DNA from: Atrichornis clamosus
Taxonomy: Eukaryota > Chordata > Aves > Passeriformes > Menuridae
Assembly: GCA_013400975.1 (NCBI GenBank)
Contig: WBMZ01009027.1
Span: 1 to 64,000 of the forward strand
Length of the DNA: 64,000 bases
Direction of reading: 5' to 3'
In this document: positions 25,601 through 40,600 of the stretch, one piece after another
Layout of the letters: each line of letters begins with the position of its first letter
How positions within the stretch are numbered: position 1 is the first letter of the stretch
Translations under genes and position numbers: made by a program
The notes under the pieces: model-generated
Database searches by the model: none
The model's input: the letters and a program-made list of their open reading frames with translations, nothing else
Told to the model about the DNA's origin: nothing

Positions 25601-28600
25601 TCAGTAACTTACTGCCCTTGCCCTTCAATAACTGCCTTTTACTGAAGTGGAAGAAAGCTTGGTTAATATGGAGTGCTTCTGAAGGCAATACCCTTGGCTC
25701 CACCTCCTAGAGTGTTACTGCACTGTAATGAAGACACGTGAGGAAGGTTTTGTAGGTGGCTCTAGGAACCTTCTTTTGGTTGAGATGTGTGTGCAGGGGG
25801 AGTATTATGCACCCCTTAATTTGTGCAAAAACACTGAAAGTAAATCAGAGATACCTGGAATGTGCTGGAGTGAAAGGAGCACTTTCTGTGCTACATCTTG
25901 TTTAGCTCATGTGCAATTTGCTTTCCATGCTGAAACAAATCACAATGTGGTCGACCATGGTCTGAGCAAATTTTCCATTTTGTCTTTTCATTTAACAGAA
26001 ATTTAAAAGAGAGCTTGTTTGCGTGTTTTTATCCATTAATCCACATACAAGAATTTTCTTGTAAAGAGTAAATAAAATGAGGCCTCAGGCTGCTGGAGGT
26101 ATTTGTTGCCTGCTTCTTGATTGTAAATATTAATTTCTGTATTTCATAAAAGATCTTCTGATATATAATCCATATGTACTAGATCAGTGTGTATGCAAAC
26201 TGGAATACCTGCACTGTAGATGTTGGCATAAAAGCATTCCTGTTATATTTAAACATCATTAAATTGTTATGAATGCGTTAAACATGAAGACTGACAAAGT
26301 TATTTTCTTAATGGTGTGAAGTCAGAGGCATCAGTACTGTATTGTTTTTGTTAGATGAGAATAGCATGGCTTGCAAATATAAAAGGGCAATGTAAGTCAT
26401 AAAAGACTGTGGGGTCAGCAGGGAGTCTTTGGAGTCACTATTCCACCTTGAACTGCAGGTTTCATCAATTCAGGGATGGATCAGGTATTGATGCCCCCAC
26501 TCCACCATGAGGAATCCAATCTGTTACTGGAAATTTCCAGTAGCAAGGAGTCTTCAACCCCCCTTGTTCAAAAACACAGGGAAATTTAATTGCTTTTTTG
26601 CATGGCAGCAACTTTTTATGCAATGAGGAGTTAATGTATGACATGTCCAACAAAAATTTTAGATGAGACAATTCTAGCATGCTCAGTCATTCCTCCTTAA
26701 TCAGGTGTCTTTAAATCTCTTTTCACTCTCATATTTTGGTTTGTGCTTCTGGGTACTTTGCCAGTTTGACTTTTTTCATTCAGTTGTGCCCCAGATTGTG
26801 CACAGTATTTAATTTGATGCCTTGTGAATGCAGGTAGAAGAGGATAATGATGTCTTGTGTTTTGCATATGAAACTCTTCTTTACGCAGTACAAAATGTGG
26901 GGTTTGTTTTGCAGTAGCCTACAGTGCTGGCTCATTCATTCCGTGACTGCTAGTACGTGCAAAATATATGTGTATTTTTCTTCTTTCCTGTATGCTGTCT
27001 AGACAGTTCTACATTTTATTTCAGCACCCCTCAGCATGGGGGGTAATAATACTAACATTCACTGAAGGTTGTCAGTCTCACTTCAGAACTAGTTCCCCTC
27101 CTGCCTTCCAGGGTGCTTCTCACACAGGTGCCTGAGGTTCTAGCTGTGCTGATATGCAAGCCAGGACTGCAAGTATGACTTTGCACAGTTCCTTGTGATA
27201 CTGAGCTGCAGTTTGACAGTGAAACCTGGGTAAATAGTCTATTCCAATAAGGAAAAACTGTGTGGCTTTTATATCCTTGGAGTTTACATTAAAATATTCT
27301 AAAGCCAACAACAAAAAGTAGGAGCGAGCAGTTTAAATTCCTGAGTCCTGGATCCAGCCTGAAGTTTAAGCAACATAGCATATTACGATCTCAGTAGTTA
27401 TAATCAGATACTTAGATATGATTTTCCATGTCAGATTTTTAACAAAATATGAATTGTTATGATTACCTTCCAGCAGAGATACTAAGAATGCTCTCTTTCA
27501 GGATCAGGCCCAGTGGGTAAAGACTTGTGCACTTTTTAAGAGATGATGGTGTTTTGTATCCGAAAACATGGCATGTAAGGTTCCAAAGCCCTCGGGCAAT
27601 TATTTTTCTCAGTGCCTTTCTGTTCCTGGGAAAATATTGGACACAGCAGTGAAAATGCTACAATGTAGAGATTTTTGAAAAGGGTGGTGAGAACCAGGAG
27701 TGGTACGTGTATTGTGTACCATGGATTATGATGATATTTGGGGTCTAAAACTCTCAAGTGCTGTATTATTTATGAGAAATAGTTTTTTTTTAGAATGGAA
27801 ATATTTTTATGACTAAGTAAAGACTTTCAACCAATGTGTTTGTTTACATCTCTTAGGAAAAAATCTGCTTCCAAATTTTCAGAAGCTTAGGAAGATTCCC
27901 ATTTTTACAGGCATTCCAAATGCTGTTCATCATATTCTTGAAATACGTGACTTTGTTTTTCAGTCTGTGCCTGCTGCTCATGAATCTTCTATGTTCAAAC
28001 CGTTTTTGGTATCACTGGATTGGAAAACATTAACTCCTGTGACTTGAAAATAATGTTGTTAGAAATAATTGTACATCTTTGGATTAGAAACACTTCCAGA
28101 GTTTTTACAGTGGCTTAATGGGCATGGCTCTAGCCTTCTTCAGAAGGATCTACACACTCTGCCTCAGTCTGTCTTAGACATTTAGCTTGTCTCGGTGCAG
28201 GTCATATTTCTACTAGAACCTGTGTAAAAATGAGCAAGCTTCTTAACAAGAAATTGAAAGGAATAGCTAAAAAGAGAGCTTTCAGATAGCATGAAGACAT
28301 CTTAAGGAAAATTCTTTCCGGAAAATGTTTGCTATTTATGAACAGAAATTTTAAAGTAATCCAACCAAGGTGGCATCCTAAGAAGATGAAGGAATGGAAT
28401 GATGCCTTTTGAAAGGAAAACTTTTGTCCAGTAGAGGAAACAAGTTAAAAAATGTGTAAAAAGGCATGTAAGCCTTAGTAAGACAGTTGCCAAAAGGGTT
28501 TGAACAATACTTGCTGAAGACAGACTGAAAAAACAGGAAGCAAGGTAGGGATCGTATGCAGCTAAGGTGGAAAAGGAGGACTTGAGAATGATGCAGCTTT

Positions 28601-31600
28601 CCCGATATGATCGTAAGGACTTTCTTTAAAGAGATAAGGCTGAGGAACTACCTCAGACTTAAACTGCCAGAAGATGTTTTAAAATAAGCTGATAAAATGA
28701 ACAGTAGTAAGCTGTAGGAACGATGGGAAGATGACTCAGAAGTTCTAAAGGAGCTCTGAAACAAGCTGAGATGTTAATTATGGTGCGTGACGTCTGAGTT
28801 CAGTTGATGTTGACAGCGTAGTAGAGGGAGATGATATTGGTTTTGCATAGGGTGAATGGGTTAAAAATATAAATAAAGAACACATTGTATAGATTCATGG
28901 ATAAAATACGGCATCAGGGAGGAGCTGACATGGCTTTTTTCGTAGAAGTAAATCACACACTTCTTATGAGCCAGTACTTAAGAGTAATCCATTTAGGACA
29001 GTATATTAGGATGTCAAAAAGCTTTTGATGGGATACTTTACCAAATACCCTTAAAGAGACAAAATGACTGAAGATGACATCCTTATACCCTTGAGATAAG
29101 TGGACCTTTGAAGGAAAAGAAAAAAGATCAGTTTTGTAATGAAGCAATGTTCGTAGTAGAAAAATAGGCTGTTAAAAGGATTGTTCTGTACTTTCTTTTT
29201 TGAATTGGGCTTTTCAGAAGTTTCACAGCTGATCTGGAAATTTCTTGCTGGTGAAAAGCATAGTGGTAATGTTTGCTAATGTGCAGGATAGTCAAAACTT
29301 TAAAGAATAGGCAGTAAAGAATTGCAGAAAGTCTTACGGTACCAGCAAATGAGCAGGTCAAGGACTGCTGAAGTTCAGTGATAGTGAATGCAAAGTAACA
29401 TATATGAAGAAAAGCAACTGTAATTGTTCACATAATATTGAGCACTAAATTAGTTGTTGATATTCAGCTTTCTAAGTAGCTCAACACTTCTTTGCTAAAT
29501 GTGTCTGGATTGCTGTTTAATAAAGCTCAGTCTTTATTTGCTGCATTCTTACCTTCTCTGCAACATTCTTATATTCTCTGCTGACTTCTGGCAGAGAAGA
29601 GATACTGAGCTAAGCAGAGTTTTCATCTGATCCCTATAGCTTCTGCAATGAAAGCCAGAGTTGGTTTTTGAAGCTTGGAGGTGAATCTGCCTAGACATTT
29701 TTGTCACAGTGAACTGAGCAAAGAAACCAAATACATAACTGTGTTATAAGTGAAAATAGTCAGATTTTAGAATAAAAACGTTTTTTTAGGTGAAGGAAAC
29801 TTCAGGTCACTAAGTCAGAAAAAACAGAACAGAAGAGGTAAACATGAAAAGAACTTTTGATCAGCTTTTTATTTTTTTCTCCTGCCCATCCTATCCTTGA
29901 GGTGGATTGTTGTTTCCTGCCTTGGTTTGAATGAACTCTGCAACTTTGGAGCTGTAACAAACTCTACAGTTCTCTTACACTTTAGGAAAACACCACCCCT
30001 GAGACCTGCCTGTTTGATTTTCATAGGACTCTCCTTTCTTCTCTGAGCTTTTTCATTGGCACACCTGTGTTCTCACAAGTACTTTCTTCTTGGGTAGGCT
30101 CAGTCACTTCTCCAGAGAATGAATAATCACTCTTTCATCTTGCATATCAAAGTTACATAACATGGAAACATAGACTAAAATAATCATACAAATACCGTCA
30201 CATCCCTTATTTATTTATTTATCTGTTTAGGGGTGTTTTTCCTGCTTGAGATCCTGTCCAGGTCAAAGGAGTGCTTGGTCTTCTTTGAAAAAATTTTGCA
30301 ATGATGAAGATCCTCTGAACAAAACTTCTAAATATAGAAGTACTGATTTGCTACAGCTTGCCTAGTTTTTGTTAACTACTTCTGCTGTTGTGTTTGTAGA
30401 TTGTTTAAATAACATTTGAAATAGATCCTAACACTAGCCCTGTAATGTGCTCCAGCCTTCAGCTGAGCTTCAGTAGCTACCCCTTTGGGGTCTGAGTATT
30501 TTTTCTGATGCAGAGTTTGGAGTTAAGGGAATCTTTACTATTTGGTGTTATTGGTACTAAGAAGCCTGTTTTGCTAGGATTGATACAGATGCAGTGAGCC
30601 TGAATATATTGAGGTTATTTTTAAATAAATGGCTCTTTGTTTTGCTTGTCATCTTTTATTCTTGCCTAATCCTGAGTTCCTCCCACATGCATCAAGCTGA
30701 GAGTGGGTTTTTTGAATTGTTGGGAGTTGGAATCATGTGATAACATTACAGCCCTGTTTTTGGCCAAGAGAGCATGGATTTTTTGAATCTCAGTCTTTCT
30801 TATTTTTTTTCTTTTTCTCCATAGGAAAGCCTTTCTTTATAGTTTGAGTTGTCTTCGGATCATTGATACAGTAATTTAGGTTTTGCTGTGTAGTTTGAAG
30901 TATTAATTCCTACACAATCTTTCTGTGTTTATCTGCATTTTTTTGTCTCATTCCTTTTCTAACATCTGTATGAAGTTTCTTTGTGTTACCAGTTTGTTGC
31001 CAGCTTCTGCTATTTTATTTTATTAATTGCCTTCTGCTTATCGCCCATCAGCTTTTGATTACAGAAGTAAGAGGTTCTTTTCCCTTCACATCTTTGAAGC
31101 ATAGTGCAGACAAAAAGGACAGTTTCACTTGAAGGATCTTGGTCTGGAATATTGTTGTTGTAACAAAAAAATTCAGCTGTTTTTATCTCCTCCTTGCTTG
31201 GATGGTTCTACTTATTGAAGTCTTGCATTTGATTTTATGAGAATGATCTGAGTCAGCTACAAAAGTTGGCAGGAATCAATTTGCACAAGTTTTATGAAGG
31301 AGCACCTCAGTGTATGGTGGGACAGGGGTGCAAGTTTTGCAGTGCTCCTATGTGAGAGCAGATCACTACCAATCAATTAAACATTTGGGGAGGTGCTCCA
31401 GGACATTGTGATTTGTAGGTAATGAACTTTCTTGTGTTTTCTGTTTTAAATTCATACAGGAACAGCTTTTATTTGTTTGTACACGCTGTCATCCTTTAAC
31501 TTAAGTATTTTTCTTTCTTACCTTAACTAGAAAGAAATCAGCAAGTATTAATGATTTAAAAAGAGGAAAGATTGTTTTTTAAGTGATTAGCTAGTTTATT

Positions 31601-34600
31601 TTTCTTACTGAGTGGAATCCTAGAGACCTGAATTGAGTCACATACAGAGTCTGGCAGTATGGCTATAGATGCCTAATGTAATGAGGTGGATTGTGTGTGT
31701 TTATTTATTTTCTGTATTGTTCCTCAAGGAACTCTTCCTCCTGTGATGTTATATATGGAATTCCTGAACAAGTGGGTCAACGTTGCATCCACATCTGTAT
31801 GGAGGATTAAAATTTACTTACGCACTGGAACAATATGTGACTCTGAAGCAGCAGTAAGGAGGTACTCAGTTGCATCCCTGCAGATATTGTGGTGTCTGAT
31901 GCCTTCTTTATACAGGACCTAGTGATTGTGTGGGTGGAAAGTGAGATCATCTAACTGATCCAGGAGTACACTGATCCTGCTCACTCAACCCACCCCTCCA
32001 AGCAAACAGACTTCATTGTCTCCGGTGGTACTGATCTGATATAAAGATGGGAGAGCGTCAGGAGCACCCCTAATGGTAATAGCTGTTTGGTGGGTTTGTC
32101 TGAAGTGAAATCATACCTTTTTGCTTATGAGTCTGGGTGTAGAAGTTTGCTTTGAAATTCAAGAACAGCTCTCATCTCAGTTTAGCTATTCAGGTAACAG
32201 CGGGCTCTTAATACCAGCCTGAGGGCAAAATGGTACTTTTGCATCTAAAGGTAACTTGGTGCTTTTTGGGTAAGTATTAAGTGCTTTAATTATTTCTAGC
32301 TCTACTTTGTGCACTGCAGTATCCGGAAAGGGACCACCCACCACACAGCTGAGCTTGTGTTGCAATCTGCTGGGAATTCATTCTCAGAAATTCCCTGCAG
32401 GTTGCAGGACAGGCTCTGATCTCTACTTCAGGGATGCTGGATGTGCTTCCATTTCATAAAAATGAGACTACCTGAGACAGGATTACTGTAAGGTTCGTAT
32501 ATCATAATGCTTTTCACTATAAGGTTCCTATATCATAATGCTTTTCACTAAATAAGAACTAGCGCATGTCTATCACGTTTCTGTCTTAGTTCCCTTAAGC
32601 CTCCTTTGCACATCAGTTCTAGCTTCTACAAATACCCTGCTTTTCCTCTAGTATATGACATACTTAACTTGCCTGTACCATCATTGCCTGCTTTTCCTTC
32701 CCCGTATTCAAGCCTCAGACACCCGTATAAAGTTATTTTCTTGGTTAGCTTCACCCAACAGACTGGCTTGGCTGGACTGGTTTCCTGGGAGGTCAGCCAT
32801 TCCTCTGTGTTTAGGTATTCTCACCTCAGTGGCTCCCATCAATTGTTTCTGGTCTTGGAGCCGTATGAGATGCTCTTGACAGGAAATGTCTGGTTCCAGT
32901 GCTGTTGACAAGTCAGTGACACTGTGGTTTGCACAGTTGAACCAGAAATACCAAGCTGTACTGACGTGTTGAGATTGCCAAAGCAGGTTTCCTACCTCAT
33001 GCAGGCTGTCTCTGGTAAACAGGAAGATGTCTATGCCAAGTACAGAGAACCATACAGAAGTTGAAGTAGATAAGGATAGTCCTTGCTTATTTCTGAAAGT
33101 TTGCCTAATAGTAAGTGTCATCACATCTTATCAAAATCATTGTTCTAATGCTGGAGAGCTGCTAGTGCTGTATGAAACATGCTTGGTGTTCAGATGTACA
33201 CTGAAATAAATTTTATCCTCATTCCTTTTCTTCTATATCTCTATCAGAAGAGTATTTACTCTTTTAGCCCTTGAGTGGAAAAGAATATAAAACACTGGTC
33301 TGTTTCAGAAGTTGCCGTTATCATCTTTCCTTTTGCCTTGATTAATTGTGGAACAATGGATGTAAGGCAATGGTCGTGTTTAATACCAATTAATCAGAAG
33401 ATAATAGCAAACATAAACATTCACTGGTTGTACAGCTGCTCTGTTTGTATTCATTGTTTTTCGTGGCAGCACTGTAATAAGCAGGTGGTATCAAAAAGTA
33501 GGGCGTACTTGTATGATATCTCACACACTTGTTTCAACATTCTTCTTTGCCCAGTTACATTTAAAACAACGAGTAGGAGATGAACTTTGACCGCTGCATT
33601 TCATTTATCACTGTCTTGGTGACTAAAGGCATTGCTAATAGCCATGAGGAAAGGGCTTTATATCCCCTAATGGACACTTCCCCTTTTTTGACCATGTTAG
33701 TGTGTTTATACTCTTTGTTAAGAAAAGTTAATTAGTAGAGGTTTTATATGTAAAGTTCTCAGTCTTTGTATAGATAGCTTAAAAAGAGCTAAGTGGATTT
33801 ACATCACAGGTAAGAATTACTGGTAACAGTTCTAATATATGCCAAGCTTCACAGAGATGTGTACTTTTCCTGTGCTTCTCAGGCAAAAAGGGTCACATGG
33901 GTTGCCTCCAATTCCATCTTGTGAATCTGGTTTCCCAGGGTAATAAGAAGCCAATACTGTAGTGGTATTTTGTTCTCTTGAACGTGTGTGTTTCAAGCTA
34001 TTGTTGGTGTAGATGTTAGCCTAATAACATGGATTGTGACTGCTCGGTGGTTGTTGGTGTGTCTGGAGCTCAGAGTGTGGTTACTCAGCTAATGTGTAGG
34101 TAGGCAGCTTCATTAGAGGCACTTGGCTGTCAGCAGGCAGGTAGAGCTTGAGGTGATTTAGGACATGGACACGGAACTGCCTGCTGCTGTATTTATGCTA
34201 GTTTTGCTACCTAGGCCAGAGTGAATGAAGCTCTAGTCTCATGTTTATGATACACTTGTCATATCTGTTTAGGCATGCCAGTTGTTTGAGGAGATGGGAG
34301 AGCAGATTGTGATTAGACTTGCCTTACTGTGAATAAACTAGCAAGACACAATAATTTACTGCAAGATTTATTGTAAGACTTTTTAGCCGTAATGTCAAAG
34401 ATGACTAGCAAAGGCAAAGACCGTTCTATCCCTATTTTCTGTAGTATCAGCAATCTGTAACCAGGTCTACTTTCATGACATAGAGAAAGCAAAATTTAAT
34501 CTTGTGCCCGAGACCAAAGTAAGGATTAAAATTTACTCTTTCTTGCAACCTGTAAGATTGTAAGAATTGCAGTTCTTCCGCTTATCTGTCCTTTCTTCCT

Positions 34601-37600
34601 GTTTTTTGCAGTGTGCTTCCATACCCACCCTACCCATTAGTCTGCTGGAGCCTGAGCAGACTTTCTTTGCTGCAATGTTGAAGATGTGAGAACGTTTGAA
34701 GTGAATTGTCGGTCCCTGGTCTTTAGAATGCTTCATACTGAGGGCTTAGGTGCTGAGAGAGCTCTTCTCTGATTCCTGTCCTTGATCAGTTTTTTACTTA
34801 CCTTGAAACTGAAACCTCAGATGTTTTGGTAAAGGGTAGTTCCAGTGTAAATGCAGAGCTAATTCCTCCACCTTTATTGAAATACTGCTTTGCCACTTAT
34901 GAAACTGTGTTTTCCAGTGAATGGAAAACATATCTTTTATTGCATCAGAATGTTAGATTAATTTCATCTGGAGTAAATGAGAGTAAGAGCCTGATAAACA
35001 GGATTCTGGCAGTTTATGTATTGATGACCAAACGGGTTTTTTTGGTTTAGCTAAATCCTGACGGTTTCAAACTAATGAGAATTTTGATGTATGTATATAT
35101 ACTTTTATTTAGATTTGTCTTGAAGGCCATCAGTCTTGCTCATCTTTGTTAAACTTCTAATCGTGTTTTATGTAAATGAATATAGTGTTTGGCTGTTGTA
35201 TAGTGCACTTGACTGTACATTTTAGATGCTTTATAGGAATCATTATCACTCCTGGTTTTGTGCTGGTTTTTGGTTTTGTGTTTTTGGTGTGATTTTTGTT
35301 GTTTTTCCTGTTTGTTTGTTTTGGTTTTGGTTGGATATTTTTTTTTTCCCCCCTAATGAGATTCCATTTGCTACATTGTATTTGACCTCTGCACTTCTGA
35401 CAAGTGCTCCATACACCATGCTCCCTCCTTTGGTAGGAGGAGTTTCTCTGCTGATGTTGTGAAAGGAGATACGTCTGTCAGAAGACCTGGTTTAGGATAT
35501 ATGGTTTTTATTTGGATAGACACCTGATCCAAAAAGTGCACATACTTTTTGTGGGTAGTTGAAATTGCAGGTAAGAATTGGGGTGTTCCCCTTGGAAGTT
35601 GTCATACCAGCCCTGAGGCCTAACCTGAGCTTGAGAAATCTGAACTTTGTCATGAATGAAAATTTCATCTTAAAAATACATAACTACTAGAGTGAGCAGG
35701 AAAACTTCACAGAAGATGGACCTATTCTAGGGAAGACAATACTTTATCTATCAAATGAGATTATACAGAAGACCTGGATTTCACAGAAGTCTTGACATGC
35801 AAAGGAAAGAAATCCTCTTTACTTACATAAGAAATACAGGTATCACAAAAGAGTTCAGTGTAATTTTTCATACAGATATGGCTTTACTCTTGTGGTCCTT
35901 CCCTTCTCTATGTAAGTAACTCGAAACTTTTGTTTGGTTTGGGTTTTTAAAAATTTTAATTTATTATTACTATGATAGGGATAGCATAGAACCCAAGAAT
36001 GTTTCTTGCAGTGTGGCCCTGAGTCAGATTGTGTTCAATTAATTTGGCCAGCTTGACAGTAATATACATACAAACATAATTTTTTTTTTTGGGTTCTTCT
36101 TTCCTTCTTCATGATCTTAGGAACTTGCCACTTTTACATAGGATTTCTCAAGTATTTTTTGTAATATGACTTTGGTCAGGTTCTATCTAAAGTAATATTT
36201 CTCTTTTAATCTTAGTTTTGCAGCTCTAGTGAGAGCACGTGGTCTTGCAGGATTGCAGAATGAAGTCCTGGCAAGCTGTGCAAACTTTTCTCCTGCTCAG
36301 TGTAACAGATATGTACCATAGATTTAGAGTTGCTCAAGATTAGATTTTTATGTGAATAAGAGCAGTTAAAAACATAACTTGTATTATGGCAACTTTCTGA
36401 AGAAAATAAACCTGTAACTCACAAACAAAATGTAGTAGTGGTATTGTCATTCTTGTTTGGCTTTCATGATGTTTCAGTTTCCTAAAAGTAATGAAAGAGA
36501 GTGTATGTGTAGTCTTAGCAGTGACTGCCTTTTTTGCTTCATTAAAATTTGATGGAATCCATACTGCAAGCATTTGTGTGAAATTGGACTGAGGGAGATT
36601 CTTAGAACACAAATTATGAAATTTTGAGAAAACATAATTTAGTATTAGATTTTTAAGTGTGAAAAAAATCTCTTTTTTTTGTACCATGTTAGTCACCTCT
36701 TTTTTAATCTTGTTTCTTGAAGAGCCTAAGCTTGTGTAGGCAAATATTTGCTCTTTCCCGTGTGTATCTATTCTTGCTTCAGGTTTTTGGTAATTTATGA
36801 GCCTGTAGGCCAGTTTCAGAAAAACATTACTGAAGAGTAGATATCTCAAACAGGTTGGAGAGACGCTGCCTCCCCAGTTGAGAGCATGGCCACAAGACTT
36901 ATCTTTTATTAAATATCTTCAATTGAGTTTTGATGATCTAAGTAAATAGGTGAGATGAAAAGTTGTGATTAGAGGTAGAATCTCTTATTAGATTAATGAG
37001 AGTAGAGGAACTTGAGGGTACATAAGCTTTTACCTGACACGGCTTGTCTTGCTATCTATCTTTTCAGTCATGAAAGCATGCAAAGGAAGGGGAAAGCATA
37101 GAGAGATACTGGAAACCAGGCTGTTTTTCTTGTTCTGCTCTTAACAGAAGTATATTTCTCTGTTTTGGGTTTGTTTTTTGGGGTTTTTTTTTCTGAAAGA
37201 TAAGAAAAAAATGAATTGGGTTAAAAGACAGAAAGGTATTTGTGGAAGAGGTGGAGATATGTCAGTTTTCTTGTTTTGCACTCTTGATTCCACAAGACTT
37301 TTGCAGTGAAAATATGCAGCCTGGTATAACAGAAGTCTTACAAAGAGTGAGCAGAAATAGTTAATTATCTCTTGTTATACTTTGACGTTGGTGTGAATCT
37401 CATAAAGGGAAACACATGGTTTAAGACAAATTGTGGACTACATTCCTTGTTCTGTAAGCATTTGTGCATGTGCTTGATTTTATTCGCACAGGTAAAATTC
37501 ATTATGAACAGAATTCTCTGCACAGTAATGTTCTTATATGGGGAGTACTTTGGCTTTACATATTCACTCCCCCTTTCACTTCATCTGTACTCATTCTCTT

Positions 37601-40600
37601 CATCTTTTTTCATTTTCTCATCTTCATATACGAATCTAAATAGATCTGAATGGTAATTTATATTGTAACTTTACCTTTCAGTTTATTTTCTTCTGAAGTT
37701 CTAGTACAGAATATATACAGTATGTTCTGCAGTGATGTACATAGATTACATTAATTTTTATTGCAACTTGCACAGAGGGTAAAAATACGTAAAATGTATT
37801 TTTTTTCTTTTATTTTTCCCCTGGGGCTATCATGCACCATGTATAGATTTACCAAATGGATTTTATTCTTCAAGTTACCAGATGAAATTTTTTCCTTTAC
37901 TTGATTAGTCGTTTATCCCTTTTTACCATTTTAAGGTCTCATTTAGAAAAAAAAAATGAAGGAGTAAGAGTGAAATAGAAAAAAACTAAACCGCATCCTG
38001 CTGAATATGTTCTAAATTCAGGCATAATAGCTAAAATGCGGAAATCCCTCTAGATATCTTGCTTCCTACTTAAAACCAAGTCTTCTTATCAGTATAAATT
38101 GTGTGAAGAAACATGGCCTAGAAGTATTTGACTGTCAGAAATGTGTGACATTGACAATAAATTTTTTCATTTCTTTCTGCAGATATTGCTGTTGTAGAGA
38201 TGAGTGACGCTTTCCGCCAGCCTTCCCTGTTCTACCACCTGGGAGTCCGGGAGAGCTTCAGCATGGCTAACAACATTATCCTCTACTGTGACACAAACGC
38301 AGAGTCTCTGCAGTCCCTGAAGGTAGCTCTGGATGGAAAAAGGGGTAGGGGGGCAAATCACAACTAGTCTGACTCTTGAAATAGGTTCTCTCTTTCTGTA
38401 AGAAATACAGATACCACTTGAGGTTCAGAATGGAACAGCAAAATTATTCTGAGGCCTGGTAAAGATGTCAATAATGCAATGCTGTAAAACTCAGTTTCGT
38501 TTTCTAAAGAGAAGGATTTAGTTTACTTGATCACAGTTAAATACCTAGGTATTAAATGGCTGTTTATGAAAATAGAAGTTTGCCAAATTTGAAATGAGAA
38601 CCTAAATGCATGGCTTTTTCATTCAAAGGAGTTACTGGTGTTTGTGGTAAACTGTTACAGTAATAACAATCATGTGATAATGGTAGTGTGTAGGCAGCAA
38701 AATAATCCTTAGGCTTTAGCTCCTGTCTAAATTAGCAGTTTTCTGCCAAACCTTATGGGGCCCCCAGATACCCTCTGCTAAGTCTTGCTGAGTTACAGCT
38801 GTTTACATCAGGTGCCTGCAGGATTGCTGTGCTGGAGATTACCAGCAGTGCAGTGGAGTTAGTAAAAACAAAACTCGTGCCTCAGTTCACAGTATGGTAC
38901 TTTGGTTTAAGGCAAGAGGGTGTTTTAAGGTAATCTGTGGCATTGGGAATTGTGTCAGCCAAGGAGTAGATACTTGCTTCCTCCTTCAACTCTCCTAAAG
39001 GTTGAGTAACTTCTGTGATGGGAGAGGATAGAGAACTTGGATGGCAATCTTTTCAATTACTTCCCCTCTCTCAGATTCATTGGCTTTGCTCAGGAGGTGT
39101 TTTATGCTATTGCACTTCTTTGGTAGGCATTGCTGAGAAGAAGTGTTTGCAGTAAGCAGCTTAGTGAGTCAGATTGCAGTCTGGGCACCACCAGCTCTCA
39201 GGAAGGGTTTGCTTCCAGTACTCCTGGCAGCTCTTTGGTTTTGATTCTGTCCCTTTTTTTTCATGTTGGCCCTGTATTTGGGAGGGACATGCTTAGTAAC
39301 TCAGTTTCTTCCCCCTGTTCTTCCTTCCAAATTTTCTCAGCCAACTCAATTGCTTGCAATCCAGTTATTTCCTTTCTTTTTGCAACACAAAGAGTATACA
39401 GATAAAAACCCTAAAAATAAAACTGCAAATGATAAAAAACATATTTGGGAATTGAATTCAATTATGTAAGTACAATGATCTACAGTATAAGCAAAGTAGA
39501 ATTTCATTGTACTGGGCAAAGAGCCAAATACCTGACTCCCACTGAAAAATCACTTGGGGTGAGGCACCAGGCTTTCTTGGGCATTTGGAAGAACTTTTTT
39601 CTAGTTTAGAAGCTGGAGTTTGTAAATGGGTCACGTGCTGGCTTCCAGCTGGTGTCAATGGAAGCCCAGTTCTGCTAAGAGAGACTTGGATGTCACAGTT
39701 GCTGCCAGTACTTTGCCTACTGAAAGATTTCCTTCAGTTTCCTTTAGCTTTGTGCTGGGCCTGTGTTTCTCCTTTTGATAGTCTGTAGGAAAGTCGTCAA
39801 AGAGCAACTTAGTAACTGCCTGAAAAAAAGTAGTTATGGGCATGCCGGGACATCTTCTGAGGCAGTGCTTGTTCCTGTATTTGCTATAGCCAGCAGATAA
39901 GAGTAGACGAAATGTGGGAGTGCCTGGGCAGTTTTAATCTTGTATAGAAGGGGTGAATTAAAGAACTGAAAATGAAGGAGATACAGAACTGCAGCACATG
40001 ATTTAGTCGGGGCACAAAGCAATGTAAGTAAACTTTTACTGGTGAAATGTTCTTCTGTACAAACATTCAGGCCAGGCTGAACAGAGCTTTGATCAACCTG
40101 ATCTAGTCAAAGGTGTCCCTGCCCATGCTGGGGGATTAGACCAGACATTTATGACCCACACTTTGAAAGGTAGTAACAGTCATATGTGAAACATGCCCTC
40201 TCAACGGGGAGAAGAATGGTTTTATCGACGCCTTACTTGAGCAACATGGAAAGTACGAGGTGGCTTGCTTTGCTGTATTTGATGCTGTTGTGTAGGTGAA
40301 GCTGCTCACCAGTCCCAGGGGCAGAGGCATAGCTGTCTGATAAATCTGTTACGGTTATCGATTACTGGGATCAGAACTTGCTGGCAAATCTTGCTGGAAG
40401 CAAGGTCATTGTTCATAAGTGATTTACACTTGTGCTGTACCACCTGCATTAGTATACAGGAATCAGCTCTTTCCTTCTGTGTATGCTTCTAATTCTCTGA
40501 AAACTTGCTTTGAAAATGTGAAGATATATTCTTTGCATCTGATTTATTAGAGCCAAGTGAATTTCAAGCAGTTTTGGAATATTTAAAGACCTCATATAAA

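Larger units (their letters stand above)
7665..38182 (+). other. MAP3K5: MAP3K5 intron 1 (30.5 kb)
   Basis: This very long first intron runs from GTGAGA to TTTCTGCAG. The first ~170 bases are still in the CpG island. Beyond that it is AT-rich, with the repeats listed separately: CR1 at 18311-18716, LTR candidate about 19551-20340, MIR-like SINE at 22295-22440, ancient CR1 about 28450-29465, tandem duplication at 32489-32550 and T-rich tracts. I found no further exon, processed pseudogene or RNA gene. Intervals such as 8000-18300, 20600-22290, 22450-28400 and 33000-38000 hold nothing I can name. Confidence 0.9.

Noticed and set aside
32606..33124. Overlapping open frames on both strands (100 and 138 codons)
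   Set aside because: Openness on both strands with no homology suggests base composition rather than a gene.
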